From contig JAFKGN010000172.1 of NCBI GenBank assembly GCA_017307205.1, forward strand, positions 1 through 35,475: a stretch of 35,475 nt of DNA, written 5' to 3'. Below are positions 8,265-18,017 of this stretch, one piece after another (the first letter of the stretch is position 1; the number at the start of each line of letters is the position of its first letter). The notes under the pieces are model-generated. The model made no database searches, was not told where the DNA came from, and saw nothing but the letters and a program-made list of their open reading frames with translations. Position numbers and translations under genes: made by a program. This DNA comes from Caulobacterales bacterium. Its GTDB lineage: Bacteria; Pseudomonadota; Alphaproteobacteria; Caulobacterales; Caulobacteraceae.

Positions 8265-9656
8265 TCAATCGCTTACCCGAGGCAACTCCAAGTTGACTGA
8301 GAGTCCTCTCAGACTCGCCTCGCCAAGGCTGACCGATCCGCCGTAGGCTCGCGCCAGGTCATCAACAATCGACAGGCCGAGGCCCGAGCCCGGCGCATTT
8401 TCGTCGAGCCGAGCGCCTCTGCGCAGCATCTCGCCGCGCTGATCGGGGCTGATTCCCGGCCCGTCGTCCTCGACCACGATCTGCAGCCGCTCCTCCGAGA
8501 TCGGCGTGGCGACCACGCGGATGCGACCCGTGCACCACTTGCCGGCGTTCTCCATGACGTTGCCGACGATTTCGAGCAGGTCCTGCTTCTCGCCCTGGAA
8601 GTAGAGATCGTCCGGCGCGCGCCAGTCGATGACGACTCCCTTGTTTCGAAAGATCTTTTCCAGCGTCCGCGCCAGTTCGTCGAGCACCGGGGCGACCGCC
8701 GTGCGCTCGCCCAGCGACTGGGCGCGGGCGGCGGCGCGGGCGCGGCGCAGGTGGTGATCGACCTGCCCGCGCATCACTTCAGCCTGGCGTGTGACCACTT
8801 CGGAGAGTTTGCCGGGCTGCTGACCGGCCTCGGTCAGCATCACCGACAGGGGTGTCTTCAGGGCGTGGGCGAGGTTGCCGACGTGGGTGCGCTGGCGCTC
8901 GACCACTTCCTGATTGTGCGCGACCAGGGCGTTGAGCTCGCCGGCCAGCGGGGACAGTTCAACCGGATAGTCGCCTTCCAGGCGTTCGGCCTTGCCGCGA
9001 CGCACGGCTGCGACCTCGCGCCGCAGGGCGAACAAAGGCTGCAGACCGAGCCGAACCTGCAGCAGCACCGCCAGCATCAGACCGGCGCCGAGCGCGACCA
9101 GGGTGATCACCGTGACGATGGCGAAACGGCGGGTGTCGACGCTCAGGGGCCCGCTGTCCTCGGCGGCCAGCAGCACCACCGGATCGACCCGGCGCGGCAG
9201 GCGCACCTGCAGCGCCCCCACGCGCAGACGCTGATTGTCCGGCCCCTCGGCGGAGTAGAACTGCGTCACGCCGGGATGCAGCGCCAGCGCCCTCACCCCG
9301 CCCGGCGGCGGCGGCAGGGGCGCGGCGTCGACCAGGGAGACGGAGCGCACGATCTCGCGCAGACGTCCCTCGCGGGTCGGCTCGGCGATCGACCAGTACT
9401 TGCCGGAGAAGCCGCGCAGGGTGCGGGTGTCGGCCAGCGACGGGGCGATGATCGCGCCATCGACGTCGACGCCGACCCCTGCGGAAAGATTGTCGATCTG
9501 CTCGGCGAGGCCACGATCGAACCGCGCCTCGGCGGCCCGGCTGAAATAGAGGGTCAGGGCGACGCCGGCGATGACCAGCACCGCAAGGCTCCACAGTCCG
9601 GCCAGCAGCACCAGCCGAAGGGTCAGCGACGGACGACGCCGTCCTGCAGCCGTCAC
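8265..9656 (-). CDS. PhoQ-like sensor histidine kinase
   Basis: A membrane sensor kinase of 463 residues. Membrane segments lie at about 12-37 and 178-200, with a periplasmic domain between them. The phosphoacceptor motif is NLAHALKTPLSVML with H264; this ALKTPL form is typical of PhoQ-type kinases. The ATPase domain shows VGNVMENAGKW (N box), EDDGPGIS (G1) and GSGLGLSIV (G2). I chose the GTG at 9656 because it overlaps the stop of the response regulator (GTGA) and directly precedes the first membrane segment. The longer open frame reaching 10085 is an artefact that runs through the regulator in another frame. It forms an operon with the regulator and a PepSY protein. Confidence 0.92.
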   Translation of the reverse strand: MTAAGRRRPSLTLRLVLLAGLWSLAVLVIAGVALTLYFSRAAEARFDRGLAEQIDNLSAGVGVDVDGAIIAPSLADTRTLRGFSGKYWSIAEPTREGRLREIVRSVSLVDAAPLPPPPGGVRALALHPGVTQFYSAEGPDNQRLRVGALQVRLPRRVDPVVLLAAEDSGPLSVDTRRFAIVTVITLVALGAGLMLAVLLQVRLGLQPLFALRREVAAVRRGKAERLEGDYPVELSPLAGELNALVAHNQEVVERQRTHVGNLAHALKTPLSVMLTEAGQQPGKLSEVVTRQAEVMRGQVDHHLRRARAAARAQSLGERTAVAPVLDELARTLEKIFRNKGVVIDWRAPDDLYFQGEKQDLLEIVGNVMENAGKWCTGRIRVVATPISEERLQIVVEDDGPGISPDQRGEMLRRGARLDENAPGSGLGLSIVDDLARAYGGSVSLGEASLRGLSVNLELPRVSD

Positions 9657-10333
9657 GGCTCGGAGGTCTCGCCTTCCAGCGGCACGATCCGGTAGCCGAG
9701 GCCACGGGCCGTTTCGATGCGATCCGGCCCGATCTTCTTGCGCAGGCGGCCGATGAACACCTCGACGGTGTTGGAGTCGCGGTCGAAGTCCTGGTCGTAG
9801 AGGTGCTCGACCAGCTCGGTGCGGCTGATCACCCGGGCTTGGTGCATCATCAGGTAGTGCAGCAGGCGGTATTCCAGCGAGGTGAGCCGCAGCGGCTCGC
9901 CGTTGACGCTGGCGCGGGCGGCGCGCGGATCGAGGCGCAGGCCGCCGCAGGTCAGGTTCGGCGAGGCGTGCCCGGCCGAACGACGCAGCAGGGCGCGCAG
10001 GCGGGCCAGCAGTTCCTCGGTGTGGAAGGGCTTGGTCAGGTAGTCGTCGGCGCCGGCGTCGAACCCGGCCACCTTCTGGCTCCACGCGTCGCGGGCGGTG
10101 AGGATCAGCACCGGCGTGGTGATCCCGTCGCGCCGCCAGCGCTCCAGCACCGACACCCCGTCGATCTTCGGCAGGCCGAGGTCGAGCACGATGGCGTCGT
10201 AGGGCTCGGTGTCGCCGAGGAACTGAGCTTCCTCGCCGTCGGGAGCATGGTCCACCGCATAGCCGGCGTCGGCCAGGGCCAGCTTCAGCTGGCGCGCGAT
10301 GTCGGCGTCGTCTTCGACCACCAGAATGCGCAT
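9653..10333 (-). CDS. PhoP/QseB-like OmpR-family response regulator
   Basis: A 226-residue response regulator. The receiver domain has D8/D9, phosphoacceptor D51 (AIVLDLGLP), T79 and K101 (YLTKPF). The DNA-binding winged helix has LTSLEYRLLHYLMMH and the segment DRDSNTVEVFIGRLRKKIG, then ARGLGYRIVP. Its ATG comes 1 nt after the stop of the PepSY gene, and its own stop overlaps the kinase start, so the three proteins are translationally coupled. A tandem repeat upstream of the PepSY gene has the 11-bp spacing typical of sites bound by dimers of this regulator family, which suggests autoregulation. Confidence 0.94.
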   Translation of the reverse strand: MRILVVEDDADIARQLKLALADAGYAVDHAPDGEEAQFLGDTEPYDAIVLDLGLPKIDGVSVLERWRRDGITTPVLILTARDAWSQKVAGFDAGADDYLTKPFHTEELLARLRALLRRSAGHASPNLTCGGLRLDPRAARASVNGEPLRLTSLEYRLLHYLMMHQARVISRTELVEHLYDQDFDRDSNTVEVFIGRLRKKIGPDRIETARGLGYRIVPLEGETSEP

Positions 10334-10334
10334 G

Positions 10335-10676
10335 TCAGCCTCCGTCCATCGCGAGAATCGCGCCGCTTTGCGGATCGATGATGAAGTCGATCACCCGGCC
10401 GTCGGGCGTGCGAATCCGCACCCGATAGTTGGCCCCGGCAAGGCTGGCGTCGAGCACCTGACCACCACCGGCGCGGCCGCGGGCGATGGCGACCGCCCGC
10501 TCCATGCCGATCACCTGACCGCCGCGCGACTGGCCCGGAGGCCCATTGCCGTCCGGCCCACGCCCACGCCCCTGGGCCACCTCAAAGGCGCCCGGCGGCA
10601 GGCGCACCTGCGCATCCGCAACCACGGGGGCTGCGGTGACGAGCAGGGCGGCGATGAAAGCCAGGTTACGGATCAT
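10335..10676 (-). CDS. Secreted PepSY-domain protein
   Basis: A 113-residue protein with a clear signal peptide (residues 1-23, MIRNLAFIAALLVTAAPVVA). Residues 52-110 fit a PepSY domain: VIGMERAVAIARG, then a beta-rich YRVRIRTPDGRVIDFIID and a PQSGAIL ending. PepSY proteins in this position often accompany PhoPQ-like systems and may modulate the kinase from the periplasm; that role is inference. It is the first gene of the operon. No Shine-Dalgarno sequence is present, and a -10-like element ends 7 nt before the ATG, so the transcript may be leaderless. Confidence 0.85.
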   Translation of the reverse strand: MIRNLAFIAALLVTAAPVVADAQVRLPPGAFEVAQGRGRGPDGNGPPGQSRGGQVIGMERAVAIARGRAGGGQVLDASLAGANYRVRIRTPDGRVIDFIIDPQSGAILAMDGG

Positions 10677-10683
10677 GCGGCGA

Positions 10684-10716
10684 TATCTAGGAGTCGCGGG
10701 CTGAATAGCGGCTGAA
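10684..10716 (-). promoter_or_regulatory. Promoter with tandem operator for the PepSY/PhoPQ-like operon
   Basis: On the minus strand TTCAGCC occurs twice (plus-strand copies 10699-10705 and 10710-10716) with an 11-bp period, the geometry of PhoP/OmpR-type direct-repeat boxes. A -10-like TAGATA lies at 10689-10684, 9 nt downstream of the box, with 7 nt left before the ATG. A GANTC site (GAGTC, 10691-10695) lies between box and -10. The operator covers the usual -35 position, as at activator-dependent PhoP promoters. This is inference from spacing. Confidence 0.55.
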
Positions 10717-10779
10717 CGGGACGGTTATGGCCAGACGAAGCGTGGCTGTCACCTGTCGGGCCGACACGACCCTAGCCCC

Positions 10780-11181
10780 TCAAGCCTTCGCCCGTATGTC
10801 GAACGCGACACGCGCGTCTTCGATCGCCTGAAGGTTCTTTTCCGCCCACAACCAGACGCCGCAGAAGGCCTCGCCCAGGCTGAGGCCAAGGTCGGTGAGG
10901 CGATACTCCACACGTGGGGGAATCACCGGGTGGATGGTGCGGATCACCAGGCCGTCCCGCTCCATCTGCCGCAGGGTCTGGGTCAACATCTTCTGGCTGA
11001 TGCCCCCGGCCAGTTCGCCCAGGCGCGTGAAGCGCAGCTCGCCGTGCTCGATCAGCACCTCGATCAGGATCATCGTCCACTTGTCGGCCACCCGGCCGAT
11101 GACCTCGTTGACCAGGGCCTCGACGCGCGGATCGACCGGCAGGTCGTGAACCGAGGGGGTCTTCCGCTGGGGCGAAGGCAT
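10780..11181 (-). CDS. HxlR-family winged-helix transcriptional regulator
   Basis: A 133-residue DNA-binding protein. The HxlR fold is visible in GRVADKWTMILIEVL, the helix-turn-helix ELRFTRLGELAGGISQKMLTQTLRQMERDGLV (split here only by description) and the wing VIPPRVEYRLTDLG. HxlR proteins often sense electrophiles or aldehydes. The usual N-terminal cysteine just before the first helix is absent; the only cysteine is late, in EAFCGVWLW, so a classical N-terminal redox switch seems unlikely. It is divergent from a short-chain dehydrogenase, with palindromic sequence in the 117-bp gap, which suggests that it represses that gene and itself. Confidence 0.9.
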   Translation of the reverse strand: MPSPQRKTPSVHDLPVDPRVEALVNEVIGRVADKWTMILIEVLIEHGELRFTRLGELAGGISQKMLTQTLRQMERDGLVIRTIHPVIPPRVEYRLTDLGLSLGEAFCGVWLWAEKNLQAIEDARVAFDIRAKA

Positions 11182-11196
11182 AGACGCTCTCCATCA

Positions 11197-11239
11197 GGTA
11201 AGTACCGAACGTTTCGGTGCCTACTTTCTATCGGTAAGT
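11197..11239. promoter_or_regulatory. Candidate HxlR operator between divergent genes
   Basis: ACCGAA and TTCGGT (11204-11209, 11213-11218) form an inverted repeat with a 3-nt spacer; outer AGTA (11201-11204) and TACT (11222-11225) extend the symmetry. The heptamer GGTAAGT occurs on both sides (11197-11203 and 11233-11239), 36 bp apart. The site sits 16-58 bp upstream of the regulator start and faces the dehydrogenase. Function is inferred from position and symmetry. Confidence 0.5.
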
Positions 11240-11298
11240 GACCCTTTATATCGATGTCCCGCGCCGATCACAGGCGGAAAATTCGAAAGGGACACACC

Positions 11299-12045
11299 AT
11301 GCGGATCACCGGAAACACCATCCTGATCACCGGCGGCGGCTCGGGCATCGGCCAGGCCCTGGCCTCGGCCCTGCACGCCAAAGGCAATCAGGTGATCATC
11401 ACCGGCCGCCGCCGCGAAGCGCTGGAGGCGACGGTCGCCGCCCACCCCGGCATGGCCTACGAGCTGCTCGACGTCACCGACGCCGAGGCCGTCCGCGCCT
11501 TCGCCGAGCGCATCGTCGTCGCCTGGCCGGCGCTGAACGTGCTGGTCAACAACGCGGGGATCATGGCGGCGGAGACTTTGACCGCTGATCCGGTCGACCT
11601 CGCCATCGCCGAGGCCACCGTGGCGACCAACATCCTCGGGCCGATCCGCCTGACCGCCGCCCTGCTGCCGCATCTGCGCGCCCAGCCGAAGGCCAGCATC
11701 GTCATCGTGACTTCGGGTCTGGCCTATGTGCCGCTGGTCGCCACCCCGACCTACAGCGCCAGCAAGGCCTTCATCCGTTCATACACCCAGTCGCTGCGCC
11801 GCCAGCTGCGCGGCACCACGGTGGAGGTGCTGGAACTCGCCCCGCCGGCCGTGGCCACTGACCTGATGCCCGGCCACGCCGAGAACCCCAACAGCATGCC
11901 GCTGGCCGACTACATCGCCGAGGTGATGAGCGTGCTCGAAGCCGGAAACACGAGCGACATCTTCGTGCAGCGCACCCGCTTCTTCTGCGAGGCCGCCCGC
12001 GAAGGCCGCTACGATCAGGTCTTCGAGGCCATCAACAGCCATTAG
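11299..12045 (+). CDS. Short-chain dehydrogenase/reductase
   Basis: A cytoplasmic NAD(P)-dependent oxidoreductase of 248 residues with a Rossmann fold. The cofactor motif TGGGSGIG is at 11-18, NNAG is at 84-87, and the catalytic residues N111, S139, Y152 and K156 (YSASK) are all present. It resembles the DltE-like SDR group, although the substrate cannot be told from sequence. I chose the ATG at 11299 because it directly precedes the Rossmann fold and AAAGGG lies about 8 nt upstream; an in-frame ATG at 11254 would add 15 poorly supported residues. The divergent HxlR gene is probably its regulator. Confidence 0.93.
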   Translation: MRITGNTILITGGGSGIGQALASALHAKGNQVIITGRRREALEATVAAHPGMAYELLDVTDAEAVRAFAERIVVAWPALNVLVNNAGIMAAETLTADPVDLAIAEATVATNILGPIRLTAALLPHLRAQPKASIVIVTSGLAYVPLVATPTYSASKAFIRSYTQSLRRQLRGTTVEVLELAPPAVATDLMPGHAENPNSMPLADYIAEVMSVLEAGNTSDIFVQRTRFFCEAAREGRYDQVFEAINSH

Positions 12046-12054
12046 GCCCGAGGG

Positions 12055-12981
12055 CTACTTCCGGCGGGGGGCGTAGGGCCGCTTGGCGCGCCATTGCTCG
12101 GAGAACTTCTCCAATTCGCCGTCGATGGTGTCCGGCAGGGTGACCACCAGGCGCGCCACGAGGTCGCCCCGCTTGCCCTTGGCGTCCGCCAGGCCCCGCC
12201 CCTTCAGGCGCAACTGCGAGCCGCTGTTCGAGCCCTTGGGGATGGTGACCATCACGTTCCCCTCGGGCGTAGGCGCGGCCACCTTGCCCCCGAGCACGGC
12301 GTCGGGGACCGTCACCGGCAGGTCCATGACCAGGCCGTCGCCCTCGCGGCGGAACACCGGATGCGGCTTGATGGTCAGCTCGATCAGGGCGTCGCCCGCC
12401 CCGCCACGGCCGGGGGCGCCCTGCCCCTTCATCCGCAGGGTCTGGCCCTCGCTGACGCCGGAGGGAATGGTCACGTCGAGGGTCCGGCCGTCGGAAAAGG
12501 CCAGGCGCTTCTTGCCGCCCTTGATGGCCTCCTCGATGTCGATCTCCAGCTTGGCGCGCAGGTCCTGGCCGCGTGGATTAAAGCCTCCGCCGCCGCCCAT
12601 GCCGCCGCGCCCGCCGTTGCGGCCAAGGATCTCGCTGAGGATATCGGAGAAGTCGCCGCCGCCGGCGCCCGCGAAGCCGCCGCCGAAATCGCCCGCGCCG
12701 CGCTGGGCCCCGCCGAACGGGTGGCCGCCGCCGAACGGATGGCCGGTGAACTGCTCGCGACCGTCGGCGTCGATCTCGCCGCGGTCGAACTTCTTGCGCT
12801 TCTCCTCGTCGCCGAGAATGTCGAAGGCGCCGCTGACGCGCTTGAACCGCTCCTCGGCCGCCTTGTCGCCGGGGTTGGTGTCCGGGTGGAACTGCTTCGC
12901 GAGCTTGCGGAACGCCTTGCGGATCTCGTCCGCGCTCGCGCCGCGCTTTACGCCGAGCTCGGAATAGGGGTCACCGGCCAA
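12055..12981 (-). CDS. DnaJ/CbpA-like co-chaperone without zinc finger
   Basis: A type II J-domain protein of 308 residues that should stimulate DnaK ATPase in the cytoplasm. The J-domain (4-70) has YSELGV and HPD at 32-34. A Gly/Phe/His-rich linker (80-140) follows, then the two C-terminal beta domains that bind clients (from about 142 on; DLRAKLEIDIEEAIKGG). The CxxCxGxG zinc-binding repeats of DnaJ itself are absent, so it resembles CbpA. The start is a TTG at 12981, the only suitable start just before the J-domain; GGAG lies 11 nt upstream. It converges with the dehydrogenase, with 9 bp between the stops. Confidence 0.9.
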   Translation of the reverse strand: MAGDPYSELGVKRGASADEIRKAFRKLAKQFHPDTNPGDKAAEERFKRVSGAFDILGDEEKRKKFDRGEIDADGREQFTGHPFGGGHPFGGAQRGAGDFGGGFAGAGGGDFSDILSEILGRNGGRGGMGGGGGFNPRGQDLRAKLEIDIEEAIKGGKKRLAFSDGRTLDVTIPSGVSEGQTLRMKGQGAPGRGGAGDALIELTIKPHPVFRREGDGLVMDLPVTVPDAVLGGKVAAPTPEGNVMVTIPKGSNSGSQLRLKGRGLADAKGKRGDLVARLVVTLPDTIDGELEKFSEQWRAKRPYAPRRK

Positions 12982-13058
12982 GGGTCTGAAGTCTCCGCGA
13001 AGGTCTAAAGCCGATCAATTAGGCGGTTCGACGCTAGGCGCAACTGCCAGGGCCAAGC

Positions 13059-13544
13059 TCAGGCGTCGCCGCCCTCAGGATCGTCCTCGCTCTTGTCCCG
13101 CGCCAGGTCCCAGGCGGTGAAGTCCAGGGCGTCGTCCTCGTCCTCCAGCACGGCCTCGGAAATCGTCTGGTTGCGCACCGAGACGCCGGCCCGGTGCACG
13201 CTTTCCGGATCGCCGGTGATCAGCGGATGCCACTGCGGCAGGGGCTTGCCCTCGTGCAGCCGGCGATAGGCGCAGGACGGCGGCATCCATTGCAGGCCCT
13301 CGATATTGTAGGGGGTCAGCTTGATGCAGTCGGGCACATGCGCGCGGCGGTTGGCGTAGTCGGAGCAGCGGCAGGCAGCGCTGTCGAACAGCTTGCAGTG
13401 CACGCGGGTGGGGATGATCTCGCCGCTGACTTCGTCCTCGAAACGGATCAGGCAGCAGAGGCCGCATCCGTCGCAGAGGCTCTCCCACTCGCGCACGGTC
13501 ATCTGGTGGAGGGCTTTGACCTCCCAAAAAGGCTTGTGCGGCAT
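13059..13544 (-). CDS. UPF0260 (YcgN-family) cysteine-cluster protein
   Basis: A 161-residue cytoplasmic protein of the UPF0260 family. It has a cysteine-rich core: C24, C27, C30, C31, then C50, C58, C60, C73 and C91, a pattern expected to bind metal, probably an Fe-S or zinc centre. WESLCDGCGLCCL is the hallmark. The biochemical role is not established to my knowledge. It is divergent from the penicillin-binding protein with only 35 bp between the starts, so the promoters must overlap or lie in each other's coding regions. Confidence 0.9.
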   Translation of the reverse strand: MPHKPFWEVKALHQMTVREWESLCDGCGLCCLIRFEDEVSGEIIPTRVHCKLFDSAACRCSDYANRRAHVPDCIKLTPYNIEGLQWMPPSCAYRRLHEGKPLPQWHPLITGDPESVHRAGVSVRNQTISEAVLEDEDDALDFTAWDLARDKSEDDPEGGDA

Positions 13545-13579
13545 TCGCGCTTCTCTAGACCAAGGGAGGGCGGGCCGCC

Positions 13580-15673
13580 ATGCGTCGCGCTCGCGTGGGG
13601 ATGTCTTTGAGCGACAGGGATCGTCAGAACGCGCCGCCTTCGGCCTTCGGCCGTCGTCCGCCGGCCGAGACGTTCCGCGCCGATCTGGCGCATGCGCGGG
13701 CGCGGGCGATCCGTAGCTGGAGCCGAATCCTCGGCGTCGCCGCCATTGTGCTGCTGATCGTCCTCGCGGGCGCCGGCGCCTGGGTCTGGCATCGCTACCT
13801 GCGCGACACCCCCACCCTGCCCGGCCGCGAAGCGTTGTTCGCGGTCAATCGCGCCCCCGGAATCCGCTTTCAGGATGCAACTGGCCAGCTGATCGCCACC
13901 CGTGGGCCGCGTTACGGAGAACGGGTGACGCTGAAGGACCTGCCGCCCTACGTCCCGCAGGCCTTCCTCGCCGCCGAGGACCGTCGCTTCTACCAGCACG
14001 GGCCGATCGACCCCTACGGCATCATCCGCTCGGCCTGGGTCAACTGGCGCGCGGGCGAGGTGGTGCAGGGCGGCTCCACCCTTTCACAGCAGCTGGCCAA
14101 GGGCCTGTTCCTGACGCCGGACCAGACCGTCGAGCGCAAGCTTCAGGAAATGCTGATGGCCGCGCGGCTGGAGCGCGTGCTCAGCAAGGACGAGGTGCTG
14201 GAGCTCTACCTCAACCGCATCTTCTTCGGGGCCAACACCTTCGGTATCGACGGCGCGTCCCGCACCTATTTCGGCAAGCCGGCGTCGCAGCTGACGATCT
14301 CGGAAGCCGCCCTCCTCGCCGCCCTGCCCAAGGCGCCGTCGCGACTGGCCCTGACGCGCGGCATGTCGGGCGCCCTCGCCCGCCAGAAGCTGGTGCTGGC
14401 GCGGATGCGCAAGGAGCGCTGGATCGACGAGGCGCAGTACCGGCAGGCCCTGGCCGAGACGCCGCGCCTTTCGCCCACCGCACAGCAGAACGAAGGCGTC
14501 TACGGCTACCTGCTGGACTACGCCACCAGCGAGGCGATCCGCATCGCGGGGCCGAACTCGCCGGATCTCGTGGTCAAGCTGACGGTCGATCCGCGCCTGC
14601 AGGCCGAGGCGGCCAAGATCGTGCGGGAGGTGATGGCCACCGACGGCGCCAAGGCCGGCGCCGGCCAGGCCGCCCTGGTCGCCCTGTCGGAAGACGGCGG
14701 CGTGCGCGCCATGATCGGCGGGCGCGACTACAGCGAGAGCGTATTCAACCGCGCGGTCCAGGCCCGTCGCCAGCCGGGGTCCACCTTCAAGCCCTTCGTC
14801 TACGCCGCCGCCATCGACCACGGCGTGCTGCCGACCGATATTCGCCAGGACGCGCCTATTCGCTTCGGAAACTGGCGGCCGCAGAACTACGGCGGCGGCT
14901 ACCGCGGCCCGATCACCGTCGAGAGCGCCCTGATTAACTCGATCAACACCGTGGCCGTGCGCTTGGCGCAGGAGGCCGGGGTCGGCGCGGTCAGCAGCCT
15001 CGCCCGTCGCTTCGGCATCACCACCCTGCCGCCTCAGATCGACCTTTCGGTGGCGCTGGGCGCCTATGAGGTGACGCTGATCGACATGACCTCGGCGTTT
15101 CAGGTGTTCCAGCACGGCGGCGAGCGCACGCCGCCGCATGTGATCGACGCCATCGCCACCGTCGGCGGCCAGTCATTGTTCACCTGGACCCCGCCCAAGC
15201 CCGACGCGGTCTACGGCGTCGAGCACGCCAGCATGATGGTCAAGATGATGAAGAAGGTCGTGCAGTACGGCACGGCCCAGCGCGCCAGCTTCGGCCGCCC
15301 GGCGGCGGGCAAGACCGGCACCAGCCAGAACTGGCGCGACGCCTGGTTCGTCGGCTTCACCCCGGACTTCGCGGGCGGCGTCTGGGTTGGCAACGACGAC
15401 GACAAGCCGATGAACAAGGTGGTCGGCGGCGACCTGCCGGCGACGATCTGGCGGCGGTTCATGATCGCGGCCCACGAAGGCCTGCCGCCGCGCGACTTCC
15501 CGTTTCTGACCTCCGACGTGCTGCCCGCCACCAACGCCGACCCGCGCAACGGCTTTTACGACAGCCTGGCCGCCGAGTTCGGCCGCGCCGCCGCCGAGGC
15601 CCGCAGCGATGCGCCGATTGCGCCGAACGGAGCGCCGGACTATGTGCCGCCGTCCGCGGACCTTCCCTACTGA
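13580..15673 (+). CDS. Class A penicillin-binding protein (transglycosylase/transpeptidase)
   Basis: A bifunctional peptidoglycan synthase of 697 residues, anchored by one membrane segment (about 48-70). The glycosyltransferase-51 domain (about 105-270) has the catalytic E133 (AAEDRRFYQHG), GGSTLSQQLAK and KLQEMLMAARLE. The transpeptidase domain has S401 (GSTFKPF), S454-x-N456 (SIN) and K578-T-G (KTGTSQNW). All catalytic residues are intact. It is rather short and has no extra C-terminal domain; I cannot say which Caulobacter-type paralogue (PbpX, Y, Z, C or 1A) it matches. The ATG at 13580 has GGGAGGG 9 nt upstream. It is followed by uup after 36 bp and probably cotranscribed. Confidence 0.94.
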   Translation: MRRARVGMSLSDRDRQNAPPSAFGRRPPAETFRADLAHARARAIRSWSRILGVAAIVLLIVLAGAGAWVWHRYLRDTPTLPGREALFAVNRAPGIRFQDATGQLIATRGPRYGERVTLKDLPPYVPQAFLAAEDRRFYQHGPIDPYGIIRSAWVNWRAGEVVQGGSTLSQQLAKGLFLTPDQTVERKLQEMLMAARLERVLSKDEVLELYLNRIFFGANTFGIDGASRTYFGKPASQLTISEAALLAALPKAPSRLALTRGMSGALARQKLVLARMRKERWIDEAQYRQALAETPRLSPTAQQNEGVYGYLLDYATSEAIRIAGPNSPDLVVKLTVDPRLQAEAAKIVREVMATDGAKAGAGQAALVALSEDGGVRAMIGGRDYSESVFNRAVQARRQPGSTFKPFVYAAAIDHGVLPTDIRQDAPIRFGNWRPQNYGGGYRGPITVESALINSINTVAVRLAQEAGVGAVSSLARRFGITTLPPQIDLSVALGAYEVTLIDMTSAFQVFQHGGERTPPHVIDAIATVGGQSLFTWTPPKPDAVYGVEHASMMVKMMKKVVQYGTAQRASFGRPAAGKTGTSQNWRDAWFVGFTPDFAGGVWVGNDDDKPMNKVVGGDLPATIWRRFMIAAHEGLPPRDFPFLTSDVLPATNADPRNGFYDSLAAEFGRAAAEARSDAPIAPNGAPDYVPPSADLPY

Positions 15674-15709
15674 GGGCGCCGCGCCCTCTCCGAAAGCTCT
15701 GATCCCGTC

Positions 15710-17506
<1,797 letters not shown>

Positions 17507-17869
17507 AAGACCCGCGCCGGAGCCCCCGCGGGCGATTTCGCAGAACGCTGTGCGAAACTCGGCAAGCCCCTGAAATCTCTACACGACTCGCGGCGCCATC
17601 CACCGCTTCTGCACAGCTTTTGCGCCGGCATGTCCACCGGCGTTCGCGGCTGGGCCATTGTCGAAAATCCGGGTCCGGAACATCCTCAACCCGTCGAGAG
17701 GACATCGCGGCGCGGCCCACCAGGGAAACCCGGAAAGGCAAGCGAACGAGGGCCAAGCCGGCGCCGCTACCGAAGGTTCACCCCTTCAAGTGCGCCGCCG
17801 AGCAACGGCAGGGATCGGCAAGCGGACGCGAGGGAGACCCCGCGAAGCGCACGGACCCGAGGCTCGGCA

Positions 17870-17960
17870 GAGTTTCGAAGGCTTCGGCTGGAGGGCTCAA
17901 AACGGACCATCGCGGCTTCGGTCGCGACGCTCCGACGAGTTTCAAAGGCTTCGGCCAGAG
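17870..17960 (+). repeat. Duplicated hairpin module with TTCG loops
   Basis: A 24-nt segment (17870-17893) recurs at 17937-17960 with three differences, 67 nt later. Both copies share GAGTTTC, AAGGCTTCGGC and a final GAG. Both can fold into an outer stem (GAG.../...CTC) around a short stem capped by TTCG. Between them lies CGCGGC-TTCG-GTCGCG (17911-17926). The differing bases in the inner stem (GGC/GCT against GGC/GCC) keep pairing possible. Confidence 0.6.
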
Positions 17961-17970
17961 AACTCGGGCG

Positions 17971-18017
17971 AGGGGCGAGGCCGCCGGGCAACCGGAAGCC
18001 TCGCCCCTTTCTCGTTT
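17971..18017 (+). terminator. Intrinsic terminator ending the candidate RNA
   Basis: An 11-bp stem (17971-17981 AGGGGCGAGGC with 17998-18008) is followed by TTCTCGTTT. Inside the loop a second stem CCGG-GCAA-CCGG (17984-17995) carries a GNRA-type tetraloop. The T-rich tail is only on the plus strand, so it ends transcription from the left (uup or an independent RNA), not the minus-strand gene at 18022. Confidence 0.7.

Larger units (their letters stand above)
17640..18017 (+). ncRNA. Candidate structured non-coding RNA (uncharacterised)
   Basis: The 515-bp gap between uup and the next gene holds no convincing protein: the open frames use rare codons (agg, cga, cca, tca) unlike the neighbours. 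Instead there are consecutive hairpins on the plus strand: GAAGG/CCTTC (17772-17787); long stem GTGCGC/GCGCAC (17790-17795 with 17847-17852) enclosing GCG-A-GGG-AGA-CCC-CGC (17828-17843); CCGAG/CTCGG (17857-17867); and three hairpins capped by TTCG tetraloops at 17883-17886, 17917-17920 and 17950-17953. An intrinsic terminator ends it. The 5' end is unknown; no clear promoter is seen. It could instead be a long structured 3' region of the uup mRNA. I do not recognise it as RNase P RNA, tmRNA, SRP RNA or 6S RNA. Confidence 0.5.

Noticed and set aside
17772-17787. GGTTCACCCC looking like a tRNA T-loop
   Set aside because: No acceptor stem, anticodon arm or D-arm fits around it; it is better read as the loop of a GAAGG/CCTTC hairpin.
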